64,000 bases of DNA from Aliarcobacter cryaerophilus (GTDB taxonomy: Bacteria; Campylobacterota; Campylobacteria; Campylobacterales; Arcobacteraceae), in NCBI RefSeq assembly GCF_014352935.1, contig NZ_CP060694.1, forward strand, positions 372,001 through 436,000, in the 5' to 3' direction. Shown in pieces: positions 36,127-44,861 of the stretch. The number at the start of each line of letters is the position of its first letter. Within the stretch, counting starts at the first letter, position 1. The notes below the pieces were generated by a model. That model saw nothing but the letters and a program-made list of their open reading frames with translations, searched no databases and had not been told where the DNA came from. The translations under genes were made by a program, and so were the position numbers.

Positions 36127-36203
36127 TTTAATTTTTCTCTTTTTACTTTTTAAATTTCGTAATTATACAAGTTTTGATATAATAAATGCTTTTAAGGATA
36201 ACG

Positions 36204-36533
36204 ATGAAAGAGACAAGCCAATATTTTGCAAAAAAGAATATACTTTTTAAAGAGTTAAAAGAGATTTTACCAAAAGAGTTAAATAGTAAAAAGAAGATAA
36301 AAATCTTTGTAGGTTCAAGCACAGATCTTAAATTTTATGCAATATTTGTTTTTTCAAGCAAAAGTAGGTTTATAAAAAAAAGTTCAGATGAGCTAGAAAA
36401 TTTATACAATCTTTTGGTAAATCATCAAAACCACAACTTCAAAGTAAAAACACTATTTATACAAAGTGAAATTTGTAGTAAAACAAAACAACATCTAAAA
36501 GATAGTGGCTGGACAATAGTAGAGCAAAAGTAA
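36204..36533 (+). CDS. Small cytoplasmic protein of unknown function
   Basis: I place the start at ATG 36204, because AAGGA (36194-36198) is well spaced and a -10 element TATAAT lies at 36178-36183; a longer frame from 36186 has no ribosome binding site. The 109-residue product is basic, with a beta/alpha pattern (KKIKIFVGSSTDLKFYAIFVF, KVKTLFIQSEICSK) and no membrane segment. It converges with the PLP-enzyme gene with only 3 nt between the stops. I recognise no family. Confidence 0.6.
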   Translation: MKETSQYFAKKNILFKELKEILPKELNSKKKIKIFVGSSTDLKFYAIFVFSSKSRFIKKSSDELENLYNLLVNHQNHNFKVKTLFIQSEICSKTKQHLKDSGWTIVEQK

Positions 36534-36536
36534 TTT

Positions 36537-37418
36537 TTAAATAGATTCTAAAAAGTTTGAAAATTTAAACTTATATCTTTCTATCATAGTTTTATTTCCC
36601 AAAACTCCACCTTGATGAATATACAAAAATATATAGTCATCTTTATTTTCTAAATTTTTTATAAACTCTTCAAAAACAATCCATCCTAAACTATCATAAA
36701 GAAGGTCAAACTCTATATTTGTCTCTTTTAAAAGCTCTAAATGTTTCAAATAAAACTCAATATAGAGTTTCCCAAAATGGTATTTTTTCTCTTTTTTTAA
36801 AATTTTTGGATGATTTTTTCCTTCCAAATCTAAAAACTGCTCTTTTAAGTACTCATCATCTCCTACACAAGAGCAAGTAAAGACTTCAAAAGGTAGAAAC
36901 TTTTGTAAATATAAAGCAGTTGTTCCAGTTCCACTTGGTAAAAATATTTTTAATCTTTTATCTTCAATATTTTGCTCTTTTGCCCAAGATTTTATCTCAT
37001 TTGCTAATATTTCTATTCCAAAGCTAGCCTCTTTAACAGCTCCTCCTTCACTTATGAATAACTCATTTTCTTTAAAATGTTGTGGAATTTCACCAATAAT
37101 TAAATTCATACCATTTTTAAGTGCTTCTTTGTAGTTTCCATTTGGATTTGTAGATAAAATATCTGGTAAATGGGATACATAGTAGTCAAATTTTAGATTT
37201 TTTAATTTACATAAAACAGATAGTGAGTACATTGCATTTGATTGATTTGAGCCATGAGATATAATTTTTTCAATACCTTGTAAATCATTTTTTAAAAAGT
37301 AGTAAAATTTTCTAGCTTTATTTCCACTAAAATCACTATGAATTAAATCATCTCTTTTTACAAAATATCTTTGATTGTTTAAAAAAATTTCAGATGTTTT
37401 TGAGTTTGTAAATTTCAT
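36537..37418 (-). CDS. PLP-dependent ACC deaminase/D-cysteine desulfhydrase-like protein
   Basis: This 293-residue protein belongs to the tryptophan synthase beta-like PLP fold. The PLP lysine lies in DFSGNKARKFYYF and is preceded by FVKRDDLIH, both typical of 1-aminocyclopropane-1-carboxylate deaminase and D-cysteine desulfhydrase. HGSNQSNAMYSLSVL and LPSGTGTTALYLQKFL bind substrate and phosphate. It is shorter than characterised ACC deaminases (about 330-340 residues), so the activity is uncertain. A D-amino acid or sulfur role is possible. Confidence 0.8.
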   Translation of the reverse strand: MKFTNSKTSEIFLNNQRYFVKRDDLIHSDFSGNKARKFYYFLKNDLQGIEKIISHGSNQSNAMYSLSVLCKLKNLKFDYYVSHLPDILSTNPNGNYKEALKNGMNLIIGEIPQHFKENELFISEGGAVKEASFGIEILANEIKSWAKEQNIEDKRLKIFLPSGTGTTALYLQKFLPFEVFTCSCVGDDEYLKEQFLDLEGKNHPKILKKEKKYHFGKLYIEFYLKHLELLKETNIEFDLLYDSLGWIVFEEFIKNLENKDDYIFLYIHQGGVLGNKTMIERYKFKFSNFLESI

Positions 37419-37446
37419 AAATACCTATTTGTAAATAATTTTTCAA

Positions 37447-37452
37447 TATAAT
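37447..37452 (+). promoter_or_regulatory. -10 element upstream of the exbB-like gene
   Basis: TATAAT at 37447-37452 lies 26 nt before the ATG at 37479. AAAAGG between them can act as ribosome binding site. The -35 region is weak. Confidence 0.45.
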
Positions 37453-37478
37453 ATCCAAAAATTTCAAAAGGCTTTCAT

Positions 37479-37958
37479 ATGAACTTATTAGAATTTATAG
37501 ACAAGGGTGGGATTATCGTCTATATTTTAATTTTTTTAAATATTATTGGATTTACAATAATTATTTGGAAATTTACAACTCTTCCACAGGTAAATAAAAC
37601 AATAGCAAAAATAGCTTCAAGATTGGATTTTAACCACTCAATAAATGCACAAATTGAGTATGAAGTAAAAAAGCTTGAAACTGGGCTTGTAATTATAAAA
37701 AATATTGCAATAATCTCTCCACTTCTAGGACTTTTAGGAACTGTTGTTGGAATTTATAGCTCATTTGAAGAGATAACTATAAAGGGTTTAGGAGATCCTA
37801 CAATATTTTCAGGTGGAATTGCAGTTGCTCTTATTACAACTATTGCTGGGATTATCGTATCAATTCCTCATCAAATAGCTTATAATCACTTCATTAGCCT
37901 TGTTGATAAAATAGAGATAAAAGCTAAAAAAGAGTTAGTAAAAGAAGAGAATAGATGA
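37479..37958 (+). CDS. exbB: MotA/TolQ/ExbB family proton channel protein
   Basis: This 159-residue protein has three hydrophobic segments. The conserved segment IISPLLGLLGTVVGIYSSFEEI and IAVALITTIAGIIVSIPHQIAYN is typical of ExbB/TolQ. With the ExbD partner encoded next to it, it would convert proton motive force into energy for TonB-dependent outer membrane transport. ExbB and TolQ are hard to separate by sequence alone. It overlaps the next gene by 4 nt. Confidence 0.85.
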   Translation: MNLLEFIDKGGIIVYILIFLNIIGFTIIIWKFTTLPQVNKTIAKIASRLDFNHSINAQIEYEVKKLETGLVIIKNIAIISPLLGLLGTVVGIYSSFEEITIKGLGDPTIFSGGIAVALITTIAGIIVSIPHQIAYNHFISLVDKIEIKAKKELVKEENR

Positions 37959-38344
37959 AACGAAGAGAGCATTTGGGACTTGATTTAACACCAATTATTG
38001 ATGTTGTTTTTATTCTTTTAATATTTTTTATAGTTACAAGTGTTTTCAAAAAAGAGGAACTAGCTCTTATGCTTGAACTTCCTAGCTCAAATGCAAAAAG
38101 TATGCAAGTAAAACAGGAGCAAATTTTTATAGAGCTTAGTGTAGATAAAATGGCTATTAGAGGTATTGAAGTCTCATTTTCTTCACTAGAAGATAATCTA
38201 AAAAGTATAAAAAATAAAGATGAACCTGTAATTGTGAGAATTGATAAAAAAGTACCATATGAAAAAGTTGTAAAAGTTCTTGATTTACTTCAAAAATATA
38301 GTTTGAATAATTTGGCTTTGGTTACGAATGAAGAGAAGAAATAA
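37955..38344 (+). CDS. exbD: ExbD/TolR family protein
   Basis: This 129-residue protein has a short cytoplasmic N-terminus, one membrane segment containing the conserved Asp (LDLTPIIDVVFILLIFFIVTS) and a periplasmic domain ending in YEKVVKVLDLLQKYSLNNLALV, as in ExbD and TolR. It works with the channel protein encoded just upstream. No tonB gene follows; a terminator-type hairpin and a gene on the other strand come next. Confidence 0.87.
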   Translation: MKRREHLGLDLTPIIDVVFILLIFFIVTSVFKKEELALMLELPSSNAKSMQVKQEQIFIELSVDKMAIRGIEVSFSSLEDNLKSIKNKDEPVIVRIDKKVPYEKVVKVLDLLQKYSLNNLALVTNEEKK

Positions 38345-38379
38345 AATAGAAAATATTGATTTGTAATTTTTAATTTAAA

Positions 38380-38400
38380 ATAGAGGCTAAAAGCCTCTAT
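38380..38400. terminator. Terminator between exbD and the aldehyde dehydrogenase gene
   Basis: ATAGAGGCT (38380-38388) pairs with AGCCTCTAT (38392-38400) around an AAA loop. On the minus strand the stem is followed by a T-rich tail, so it best serves the aldehyde dehydrogenase gene. Confidence 0.75.
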
Positions 38401-38409
38401 CTTAAGAGA

Positions 38410-39906
38410 TTAAAAAAATCCTAAAGCTTTTGTATTAAATGAAGTTAAAATATTTTTTGTATGTCTATAGTTATTTAACATCATCATATGAGTCTCTCTT
38501 CCAATTCCAGATTTTTTATATCCACCAAAAGAGGCATGAGCTGGATAAACATGATAACAATTTACCCAAATTCTTCCAGCTTGAATAGCTCTTGATACTC
38601 TATGAATTTGGTGTGCATCTCTTGACCAAACTCCAGAACCCAATCCATAAATAGTATCATTTGCAATTTCAATAGCCTCTTTCTCATCTTTAAATGTAGT
38701 TACAGATAAAACAGGTCCAAAAATCTCCTCTTGGAAAATTCTCATTTTATTGTGACCTTTATAAATCGTTGGCTCTATATAAAATCCATCTGGATTTACA
38801 GAAGAGTGATAAATATCTCCACCAACTAAACACTCAGCCCCATCCTCTTTTGCAATTTTTAGATATTTTGCAATTTTCTCTTTTTGGTTAAAAGAGTTTT
38901 GAGCTCCCATTGTATTTTCTGTATCAAGAGGATTTCCAAGTTTTATAGCTTTTACCCTTTCTATAACTCTTTTCATAAATGGTTCATAAATTGACTCTTC
39001 AATTAAAGCTCTTGATGGACAAGTACAAACCTCTCCACTATTAAATGCAAATAGTACAAGCCCTTCAATTGCCTTATCAAAGAACTCATCATCAGCATCC
39101 ATTATAGATTTAAAGAATACATTTGGAGATTTTCCACCAAGTTCTAGAGTTGATGGAATTATATTTTCAGTTGCATATCTCATAATTTCTTGACCTGTAC
39201 TTGTCTCTCCTGTAAATGCAACTTTTTTAACATCTCTATGAGTTACAAGATGTTTACCTATTTTTCCACCTGCTCCATTTACAACATTTATAACACCTTT
39301 TGGTAAAACATCTTTGATTAAATCCAAAAATAGAAGTATTGAAAGTGGAGTTGAACTAGCTGGTTTTAAAACAACACAATTTCCAGCAGCAATTGCAGGT
39401 GCTAGTTTCCAAGCTGCCATTAGAAGTGGGAAATTCCAAGGAATAATTTGAGCAACAACACCATAAGGTTCATAAATCTCTTGAGATATAGTATTCTCAT
39501 CCAAATCAGAAATTGTCCCAGATTCAGCTCTTATAACAGATGCAAAATACCTAAAATGGTCAATAAAAAGAGGTAAATCTGCATTTAAAGTCTCTCTTAC
39601 AGCTTTTCCATTATCAAGTGTTTCAGCAACAGCCAAAGTCTCTAAATTTTGCTCTACAATATCTGCAATTTTGTTTAATAAAGCACTTCTTTGAGTAACC
39701 GATGTATGCTTAAACTCTTCAAAACCTTTTTTTGCAGCCTCAACTGCTAAATCAACATCTTTTTCATTTGATCTTGGAATTTTTGTAAGTAATTTTCCAT
39801 CAACTGGAGAGATATTTTCAATATACTCCCCGCTACTTGGAGCAATCCACTCTCCACCTATAAAATTCTCATACTGATTTTTATACTTTGGTCTTTCGTA
39901 AATCAT
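38410..39906 (-). CDS. NAD(P)-dependent aldehyde dehydrogenase (AldB/ExaC type)
   Basis: This 498-residue enzyme has the family landmarks YGVVAQIIPWNFPLLMAAWK, the NAD-binding AFTGETSTGQEI, the glutamate region TLELGGKSPNVFF and the catalytic cysteine in FNSGEVCTCPSRAL. The GEVCTCPSR form is typical of AldB/ExaC enzymes that oxidise acetaldehyde and similar compounds. A near-perfect palindrome lies between the promoter region and the start codon, so regulation is likely. AAAGGAG precedes the ATG. Confidence 0.93.
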   Translation of the reverse strand: MIYERPKYKNQYENFIGGEWIAPSSGEYIENISPVDGKLLTKIPRSNEKDVDLAVEAAKKGFEEFKHTSVTQRSALLNKIADIVEQNLETLAVAETLDNGKAVRETLNADLPLFIDHFRYFASVIRAESGTISDLDENTISQEIYEPYGVVAQIIPWNFPLLMAAWKLAPAIAAGNCVVLKPASSTPLSILLFLDLIKDVLPKGVINVVNGAGGKIGKHLVTHRDVKKVAFTGETSTGQEIMRYATENIIPSTLELGGKSPNVFFKSIMDADDEFFDKAIEGLVLFAFNSGEVCTCPSRALIEESIYEPFMKRVIERVKAIKLGNPLDTENTMGAQNSFNQKEKIAKYLKIAKEDGAECLVGGDIYHSSVNPDGFYIEPTIYKGHNKMRIFQEEIFGPVLSVTTFKDEKEAIEIANDTIYGLGSGVWSRDAHQIHRVSRAIQAGRIWVNCYHVYPAHASFGGYKKSGIGRETHMMMLNNYRHTKNILTSFNTKALGFF

Positions 39907-39918
39907 AATAACTCCTTT

Positions 39919-39935
39919 TTGATATTAGATATCAA
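39919..39935. promoter_or_regulatory. Palindromic candidate operator upstream of the aldehyde dehydrogenase gene
   Basis: TTGATAT, three bases, then ATATCAA is a perfect 7-bp inverted repeat 13-29 nt upstream of the aldehyde dehydrogenase start. A repressor bound here would block transcription or translation. The divergent mntP gene starts 129 nt away on the other side. Confidence 0.4.
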
Positions 39936-40063
39936 GGATAATATCACACAAAAGTAGCTTTATAGTTGCATTTATAAAAAGAGTTTTAGGCTATTTTGCA
40001 AGTTAAATTTTTGTTATTTTAGTTATAATTTCGGCTTTATATTTAAAAAAAGGGATAATTTAT

Positions 40064-40603
40064 ATGTTAGAAGTTTTGATATTGGCATTTGCTTTAAGTA
40101 TGGATGCATTTGCAGTTTCAATAGGTCTTGGAATAAAAAATAAACAAGATATAAAAATAATGGCTCTAAAAGCTGGGTTATTTTTTGGTATTTTTCAAGC
40201 TTTAATGCCATTTTTAGGTTTTTTAGGTGGAATTGGTTTAAGAGAGTATATTCAAGGATATGACAAAATTGTTGCTTTCGTTCTACTTTTACTTATTGGT
40301 GGAAAGATGTTATATGAAGCATTTACTGAAAATATAGAAGAGGAGATAGCACAAGTAACAAATAAATTATTATTAACTTTAGCAATTGCAACAAGCCTTG
40401 ATGCTATGGCTGCTGGTTATAGTTTACATCTATTTTCTGTAAATGTTTATTTATCAATTTTTATTATAGGAATTATCACGTTTATTATTAGTTATGTTGG
40501 TGTTTATGTAGGCAAAAGTGGTGGAGAAAAATATGAGAGTAAGGCTGAAATTTTAGGTGGAGTTGTTTTAATACTTATTGGATTTAAAATTTTACTTTTT
40601 TAA
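40064..40603 (+). CDS. mntP: Manganese efflux pump MntP
   Basis: This 179-residue protein has six hydrophobic segments in two repeats. The conserved acidic pairs lie in LALSMDAFAVSIG-type sequence near the N-terminus and IATSLDAMAAGY in the second half. MntP exports manganese. A TATAAT box is at 40024-40029, and AAAGGGA is the ribosome binding site. I saw no yybP-ykoY manganese riboswitch in the short leader. Confidence 0.93.
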   Translation: MLEVLILAFALSMDAFAVSIGLGIKNKQDIKIMALKAGLFFGIFQALMPFLGFLGGIGLREYIQGYDKIVAFVLLLLIGGKMLYEAFTENIEEEIAQVTNKLLLTLAIATSLDAMAAGYSLHLFSVNVYLSIFIIGIITFIISYVGVYVGKSGGEKYESKAEILGGVVLILIGFKILLF

Positions 40604-40633
40604 ATATCATTTAATAAATTTAGCTACTTTTGA

Positions 40634-40639
40634 TATAAT
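40634..40639 (+). promoter_or_regulatory. -10 element of trpS
   Basis: TTTTGATATAAT, with the hexamer TATAAT at 40634-40639, lies 30 nt upstream of the preferred trpS start. AGGAG (40656-40660) follows as ribosome binding site. Confidence 0.5.
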
Positions 40640-40669
40640 CCAAACAAAAAAATATAGGAGAATTTGGTT

Positions 40670-41635
40670 TTGAGAATTTTATCAGGTATTCAACCCTCAG
40701 GAACAATTCACATAGGAAACTACTTTGGTATGATAAAAAAGATGATAGAGTCACAAAATGATGGTGAACTATTTGCTTTTATTGCTTCATATCATGCATT
40801 AACTAGTGTAAAAGATAAAGAGTTTTTAGAGAAAAACTCTTATGAAGCGGCTATAAATTTTTTAGCTCTTGGAATGGATATTGAGAAATCAACTTTTTGG
40901 ATACAACACGATGTTAAAGAGGTTTTGGAATTATATTGGATATTATCAAACCACACTTCTATGGGACTTTTAGAGAGAGCTCACTCATATAAAGATAAAA
41001 CTTCAAGAGGAATTAGTGCAAGTCATGGGCTTTTTTCATATCCAGTTTTGATGGCTGCTGATATTTTGCTATTTGATTCAAATATTGTTCCAGTAGGAAA
41101 AGATCAAATACAACATGTTGAGATGACAAGAGATATTGCAATATCGTTTAATCATGCATATAAAAAAGATATTTTTGTTTTACCAACTGCAAAAGTAGAT
41201 GAAAATGTTGCAACAGTTTTAGGAACAGATGGGGCTAAAATGAGTAAATCATATAACAACACAATTGATATGTTTACAACTTCTAAAGAGAGAAAAAAAC
41301 AGGTTATGAAAATAGTAACTGATTCAAAAGAGCTTGATGAGCCAAAAGAGTGGGAAAACTGCAATATTTATAATATTTCAAAACTTTTTATGTCTACAGA
41401 TGAATTAAAAAATTTACAAAAAAGATATGAAACACCAGGTGAAGGATATGGTCACTTTAAACTAACACTTCTTGAAAAAATAGAAGAGTATTTTAAACCT
41501 TATGAAGAAAAAAGAGTAAAACTTTTAGAAAATCCAAAGCAAGTAAGGGAAATGCTTGAATTTGGAGCTAGTAAAGCAAGAAAAATTGCAAGTGAAAAAA
41601 TAAGAGAAATTAGAGATATAGTAGGCTTAATTTAA
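40670..41635 (+). CDS. trpS: Tryptophanyl-tRNA synthetase
   Basis: The frame has two close TTG codons. I prefer 40670, because AGGAG is 9 nt upstream and the protein then begins RILSGIQPSG as usual; 40664 is only 3 nt from that site. The 321-residue class I enzyme has the HIGH-type TIHIGNYFG and the KMSKS-type GAKMSKSYNNTI motifs, and the tryptophan/ATP-pocket segments ALGMDIEKSTFWIQ and PVLMAADIL. Confidence 0.96.
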   Translation: MRILSGIQPSGTIHIGNYFGMIKKMIESQNDGELFAFIASYHALTSVKDKEFLEKNSYEAAINFLALGMDIEKSTFWIQHDVKEVLELYWILSNHTSMGLLERAHSYKDKTSRGISASHGLFSYPVLMAADILLFDSNIVPVGKDQIQHVEMTRDIAISFNHAYKKDIFVLPTAKVDENVATVLGTDGAKMSKSYNNTIDMFTTSKERKKQVMKIVTDSKELDEPKEWENCNIYNISKLFMSTDELKNLQKRYETPGEGYGHFKLTLLEKIEEYFKPYEEKRVKLLENPKQVREMLEFGASKARKIASEKIREIRDIVGLI

Positions 41636-41684
41636 AACTATAGTTTTTTAATCTATTATTTCAAAAATTTTTTAAAGGAGCTTT

Positions 41685-42488
41685 ATGTATTCTAAAATTA
41701 AAAATATCGTAGATAGTCCATTTTTCTCAAAAGTTATTATCTATTTGATAGTTTTAAATGGTATTACAATGGGCTTAGAGACTTCAAAAACTTTTATGCA
41801 AAGTTATGGAGCTTTTACAACTTTATTTAATCAAATTGTAATTACGATTTTTACAATTGAGATTGCTTTGAGAATTTATGTTCACAGAGTATCTTTTTTC
41901 AAAGATCCTTGGAGTCTATTTGATTTTTTTGTTGTAGCAATATCTTTAGTTCCAACAAGCTCAGGATTTGAAATATTAAGGGTTTTAAGAGTTTTAAGGC
42001 TATTTAGACTTATCACTGCTGTTCCTCAGATGAGAAAAATAGTTTCAGCACTAATTAGTGTAATTCCAGGAATGCTATCCGTAATTGCTTTAATGACGCT
42101 ATTTTTTTATATTTTTGCAATTATGTCAACACAACTTTTTGGAGAGAAATTTCCTCTATGGTTTGGAACATTAGGTGAGTCATTTTACACTCTATTTCAG
42201 ATTATGACTTTGGAATCTTGGTCTATGGGAATTGTAAGACCTGTAATGGATGTTTATCCTTATGCTTGGATTTTCTTTGTTCCTTTTATATTTATTGTAA
42301 CTTTTGTAATGATAAATTTAGTTGTAGCAATAATTGTTGATGCTATGGCTATTTTAAACAAAGAAGAAGAGCAAAATATAATAGATGAGATACAATATCA
42401 AGATAATAACTTAAATAAAGAGATTAAAGAGTTAAAAAATGAGATTAGTGAGTTAAAACATTTACTAAAAAATCATCTAGAAAAATAA
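41685..42488 (+). CDS. Bacterial voltage-gated sodium channel, NavAb-like
   Basis: This 267-residue protein has a voltage sensor (S1-S4) and a pore domain (S5-S6). S4 carries gating arginines R99, R102, R105 and R108 in [20 protein letters not shown]. The pore has the selectivity filter TLESWSM with E177. A C-terminal coiled coil ([18 protein letters not shown]) follows the S6 helix. Length, numbering and most of the sequence agree with NavAb of Arcobacter butzleri as I remember it. It would pass sodium on depolarisation as a homotetramer; its physiological role in these bacteria is unclear, with motility or pH homeostasis proposed for relatives. Confidence 0.95.
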   Translation: MYSKIKNIVDSPFFSKVIIYLIVLNGITMGLETSKTFMQSYGAFTTLFNQIVITIFTIEIALRIYVHRVSFFKDPWSLFDFFVVAISLVPTSSGFEILRVLRVLRLFRLITAVPQMRKIVSALISVIPGMLSVIALMTLFFYIFAIMSTQLFGEKFPLWFGTLGESFYTLFQIMTLESWSMGIVRPVMDVYPYAWIFFVPFIFIVTFVMINLVVAIIVDAMAILNKEEEQNIIDEIQYQDNNLNKEIKELKNEISELKHLLKNHLEK

Positions 42489-42504
42489 AAAGGCTAAATA
42501 TAGA

Positions 42505-43551
42505 ATGGATGCAATAAATTTAAAAAACTATTTTTTCTATTTTGCTAGTTTTGTAATAATTATTGCGGGAGTTAAAATGGCAAGTGAAGTAGTAGTTATA
42601 CTATTTTTAGCTATTTTTATATCTTCTATATTCTCATCTGTTTTAAATTTACTAAAAAATAGAAAAATTCCAAAAATAATCTCATATTTACTTTTAGCTT
42701 TAATTGTTTTAATAGTTGGATTTATGTTTGTTTATGTAATAAATATCTCTTTAAAAGATTTTTTAACAAATCTCCCACTATATGAAGAGAAGTTAAGAAA
42801 TTTGGTTTTAAACTCTATACATCTTATTCAAAGTTATGGATTTCAAATAGAGATTGATAGAGCAAAAATAATGGAAATTCTAAATTTTGGCTCTTTTTTT
42901 ACTCTTACAAAAAATATTATAGGAAGTATTGGAGCTTTTTTATCTCAATTTTTATTGGTAATTATTGGAGTTGCATTTATTCTAGCAGAGTCAAAATCTT
43001 TTCAAACAAAACTAAAAGTAATATTTAGAAACAACACAAAAAGTCTTGAACACTTTAATCTCTTCTCATATAACATTCAAAAATATTTTGTAGTTAAATC
43101 TTTTACAAGTTTTCTTACAGGATTTATAGTTACTTTGATGTTAATGCTTTTTGGAGTTGATTATCCAGTTTTATGGGGAGTTATAGCAATGTTATTTAAC
43201 TTTGTTCCAGTTATTGGTTCAATAGTAGCTTCAATTCCCGCAATACTTTTAGCTTTGATGAATCTTGATATTACATCAACTATATGGGTAATTGTACTTT
43301 ATATGGTAATTAATATATCTATTAGTAATATACTAGAGCCAAAACTGATGGGAAAAGAGCTTGGATTATCACCTTTGGTAATATTTTTCTCTTTAATTTT
43401 TTGGGGTTATATTTTGGGAATCGTTGGAATGTTTTTGGCAGTTCCAATTACTATGACTCTAAAAATAGCTTTTGATTCAAACTCAAATAGCCGTTGGCTT
43501 GGTATTTTAATGTCTGATTTATCAAGAAAAAAGCTAAAAAAAAGAGCCTAA
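42505..43551 (+). CDS. AI-2E family (PerM-like) transporter
   Basis: This 348-residue membrane protein has about eight hydrophobic segments. The C-terminal region contains LWGVIAMLFNFVPVIGSIVASIPAILLAL and NISISNILEPKLMGKELGLSPLVIFFSL, the core AI-2E family signatures. Family members include the autoinducer-2 exporter TqsA and Na+/H+ antiporters. The substrate is open. It follows the sodium channel gene by 16 nt and is probably cotranscribed, which makes an ion-transport role worth considering. Confidence 0.87.
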   Translation: MDAINLKNYFFYFASFVIIIAGVKMASEVVVILFLAIFISSIFSSVLNLLKNRKIPKIISYLLLALIVLIVGFMFVYVINISLKDFLTNLPLYEEKLRNLVLNSIHLIQSYGFQIEIDRAKIMEILNFGSFFTLTKNIIGSIGAFLSQFLLVIIGVAFILAESKSFQTKLKVIFRNNTKSLEHFNLFSYNIQKYFVVKSFTSFLTGFIVTLMLMLFGVDYPVLWGVIAMLFNFVPVIGSIVASIPAILLALMNLDITSTIWVIVLYMVINISISNILEPKLMGKELGLSPLVIFFSLIFWGYILGIVGMFLAVPITMTLKIAFDSNSNSRWLGILMSDLSRKKLKKRA

Positions 43552-43554
43552 GTA

Positions 43555-44253
43555 TTATAAATATTTTTTACAAATAAATATTAGTTTATCTGCACTTTCA
43601 TCTGTATGAAGAAAAAACTCTTTTATCTCAGCAATCTCAAAACCAGATTTTTTTAGAATTTTTTCTAAATACTCTTTTTTATGGTACTCTTGTACTATTT
43701 TATCTTGTTCTTTTCTATATTTTCCACTTTTTTCTTTTTCAAAAAGTGTTATATTTGTTTGAAGTTTATCATTTTCAAAAAAAGCATCTATTGCTATAAA
43801 TTTATCTTCAATATCAATATTTATAGTTCCTTGAGCTACTTCATCAAAACCAAAATATGTGTTTACATCAAATATAAAATAAGCATTTGGATTTAAAACT
43901 TTATTAACTTGTAAAATAAAATTTTCTAGCTCAATTTTAGGAATATAGTTTAAAACATCAAAAATTGCAGTTGCACAATCAAATTTTTCTTTGACATCTT
44001 CAAGAGCTATCGCTTTTGCATTTAAGCCTTTTTCTTCACAAATCTTTATCTGCTCAACACTTAAATCAATTCCAAAAGCTTTTTTTTTGTTTATCGCTAA
44101 GTTATTTAAAAAATATCCTTGTCCACAACCAATATCGATTATGTTGTCTAAATCATTTACCATAATAAATTTCAAGAACTCTTTATGAAGAGAGTAAATC
44201 TCCTCTTCAAAATCCAAATATGGCTCTATTCTTGCATATAAATCAAGTCCCAT
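43555..44253 (-). CDS. Class I SAM-dependent methyltransferase
   Basis: This 232-residue protein has motif I NIIDIGCGQGYFLNNLA followed by AFGIDLSVEQIKICE (motif II) and FDCATAIFDVLNYI, typical of class I methyltransferases. The substrate cannot be inferred. It shares the last base of hisG (TAATG-type overlap), so it belongs to the coaX-hisG transcript. The converging AI-2E family gene ends 3 nt away. Confidence 0.85.
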   Translation of the reverse strand: MGLDLYARIEPYLDFEEEIYSLHKEFLKFIMVNDLDNIIDIGCGQGYFLNNLAINKKKAFGIDLSVEQIKICEEKGLNAKAIALEDVKEKFDCATAIFDVLNYIPKIELENFILQVNKVLNPNAYFIFDVNTYFGFDEVAQGTINIDIEDKFIAIDAFFENDKLQTNITLFEKEKSGKYRKEQDKIVQEYHKKEYLEKILKKSGFEIAEIKEFFLHTDESADKLIFICKKYL

Positions 44254-44861
44254 TATAAAAATTTCTCTAGTTTATCTTTTAAATCAAAGATTAAATCTTT
44301 TTTAGCATAAAATGAGTTTTTATTTGCAATTAAGTGAGCTGTTGTCTCCATTATTGTTGGTCCAACTTCTAAACCATTTTGTTTCATAGTTTCACCAGTT
44401 TCAACAATATCAACAATACAATCACAAAGCCCAACCAAAGGAGCTAGCTCGATTGAACCATAAAGTTTTATTATCTCTACTGCCATAGCTTTTTGTTCAA
44501 AATATTTTTTTGCTATTTTTTCATGTTTTGTAGCTATTGTTATTTTACTTTTATCAAAATTTAGTTTCTCTCCAGCTCTTAAACCAAAAGCAACTTTACA
44601 TCGTCCAAGTTTTAAGTCCAAAAGCTTGATTAAATCGTACTCTTTTTCTTCTAAAACATCAAGTCCAACAACTCCTAAATCAGCAGCTCCATGCATAACA
44701 TAAGTTGGTACATCTTGATTTCTTACATTTAAAAACTTAAAACCACTTTTTTCTAAGATTAGTTTTCTATCTTCAAAAACAAACTTCTCTCCAAAAGCTT
44801 TCTCAAATCTATCAAGAGTTTCATCTGCAATTCTTCCTTTAGGAAGGGCTATTGTTAGCAT
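44253..44861 (-). CDS. hisG: ATP phosphoribosyltransferase, short form HisG
   Basis: This 202-residue protein has LTIALPKGRIADETLDRFEK, GAADLGVVGLDVLEE and the PRPP-binding region CIVDIVETGETMKQNGLE. It is the short form without the regulatory C-terminal domain, and such enzymes require HisZ for activity and feedback control. hisZ is not in the window. It catalyses the first step of histidine synthesis; hisD is encoded elsewhere in the window (48849). It overlaps coaX by 23 nt. Confidence 0.95.
   Translation of the reverse strand: MLTIALPKGRIADETLDRFEKAFGEKFVFEDRKLILEKSGFKFLNVRNQDVPTYVMHGAADLGVVGLDVLEEKEYDLIKLLDLKLGRCKVAFGLRAGEKLNFDKSKITIATKHEKIAKKYFEQKAMAVEIIKLYGSIELAPLVGLCDCIVDIVETGETMKQNGLEVGPTIMETTAHLIANKNSFYAKKDLIFDLKDKLEKFL

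Noticed and set aside
40604-40669. trpS leader as a tryptophan attenuator
   Set aside because: The leader is only about 25 nt from the predicted transcription start and contains no Trp codons or hairpin pair.
41634-41647. AAAACTATAGTTTT palindrome after trpS as a terminator
   Set aside because: The stem has no room for a loop and is only A/T-rich; it is too weak to support as a terminator.
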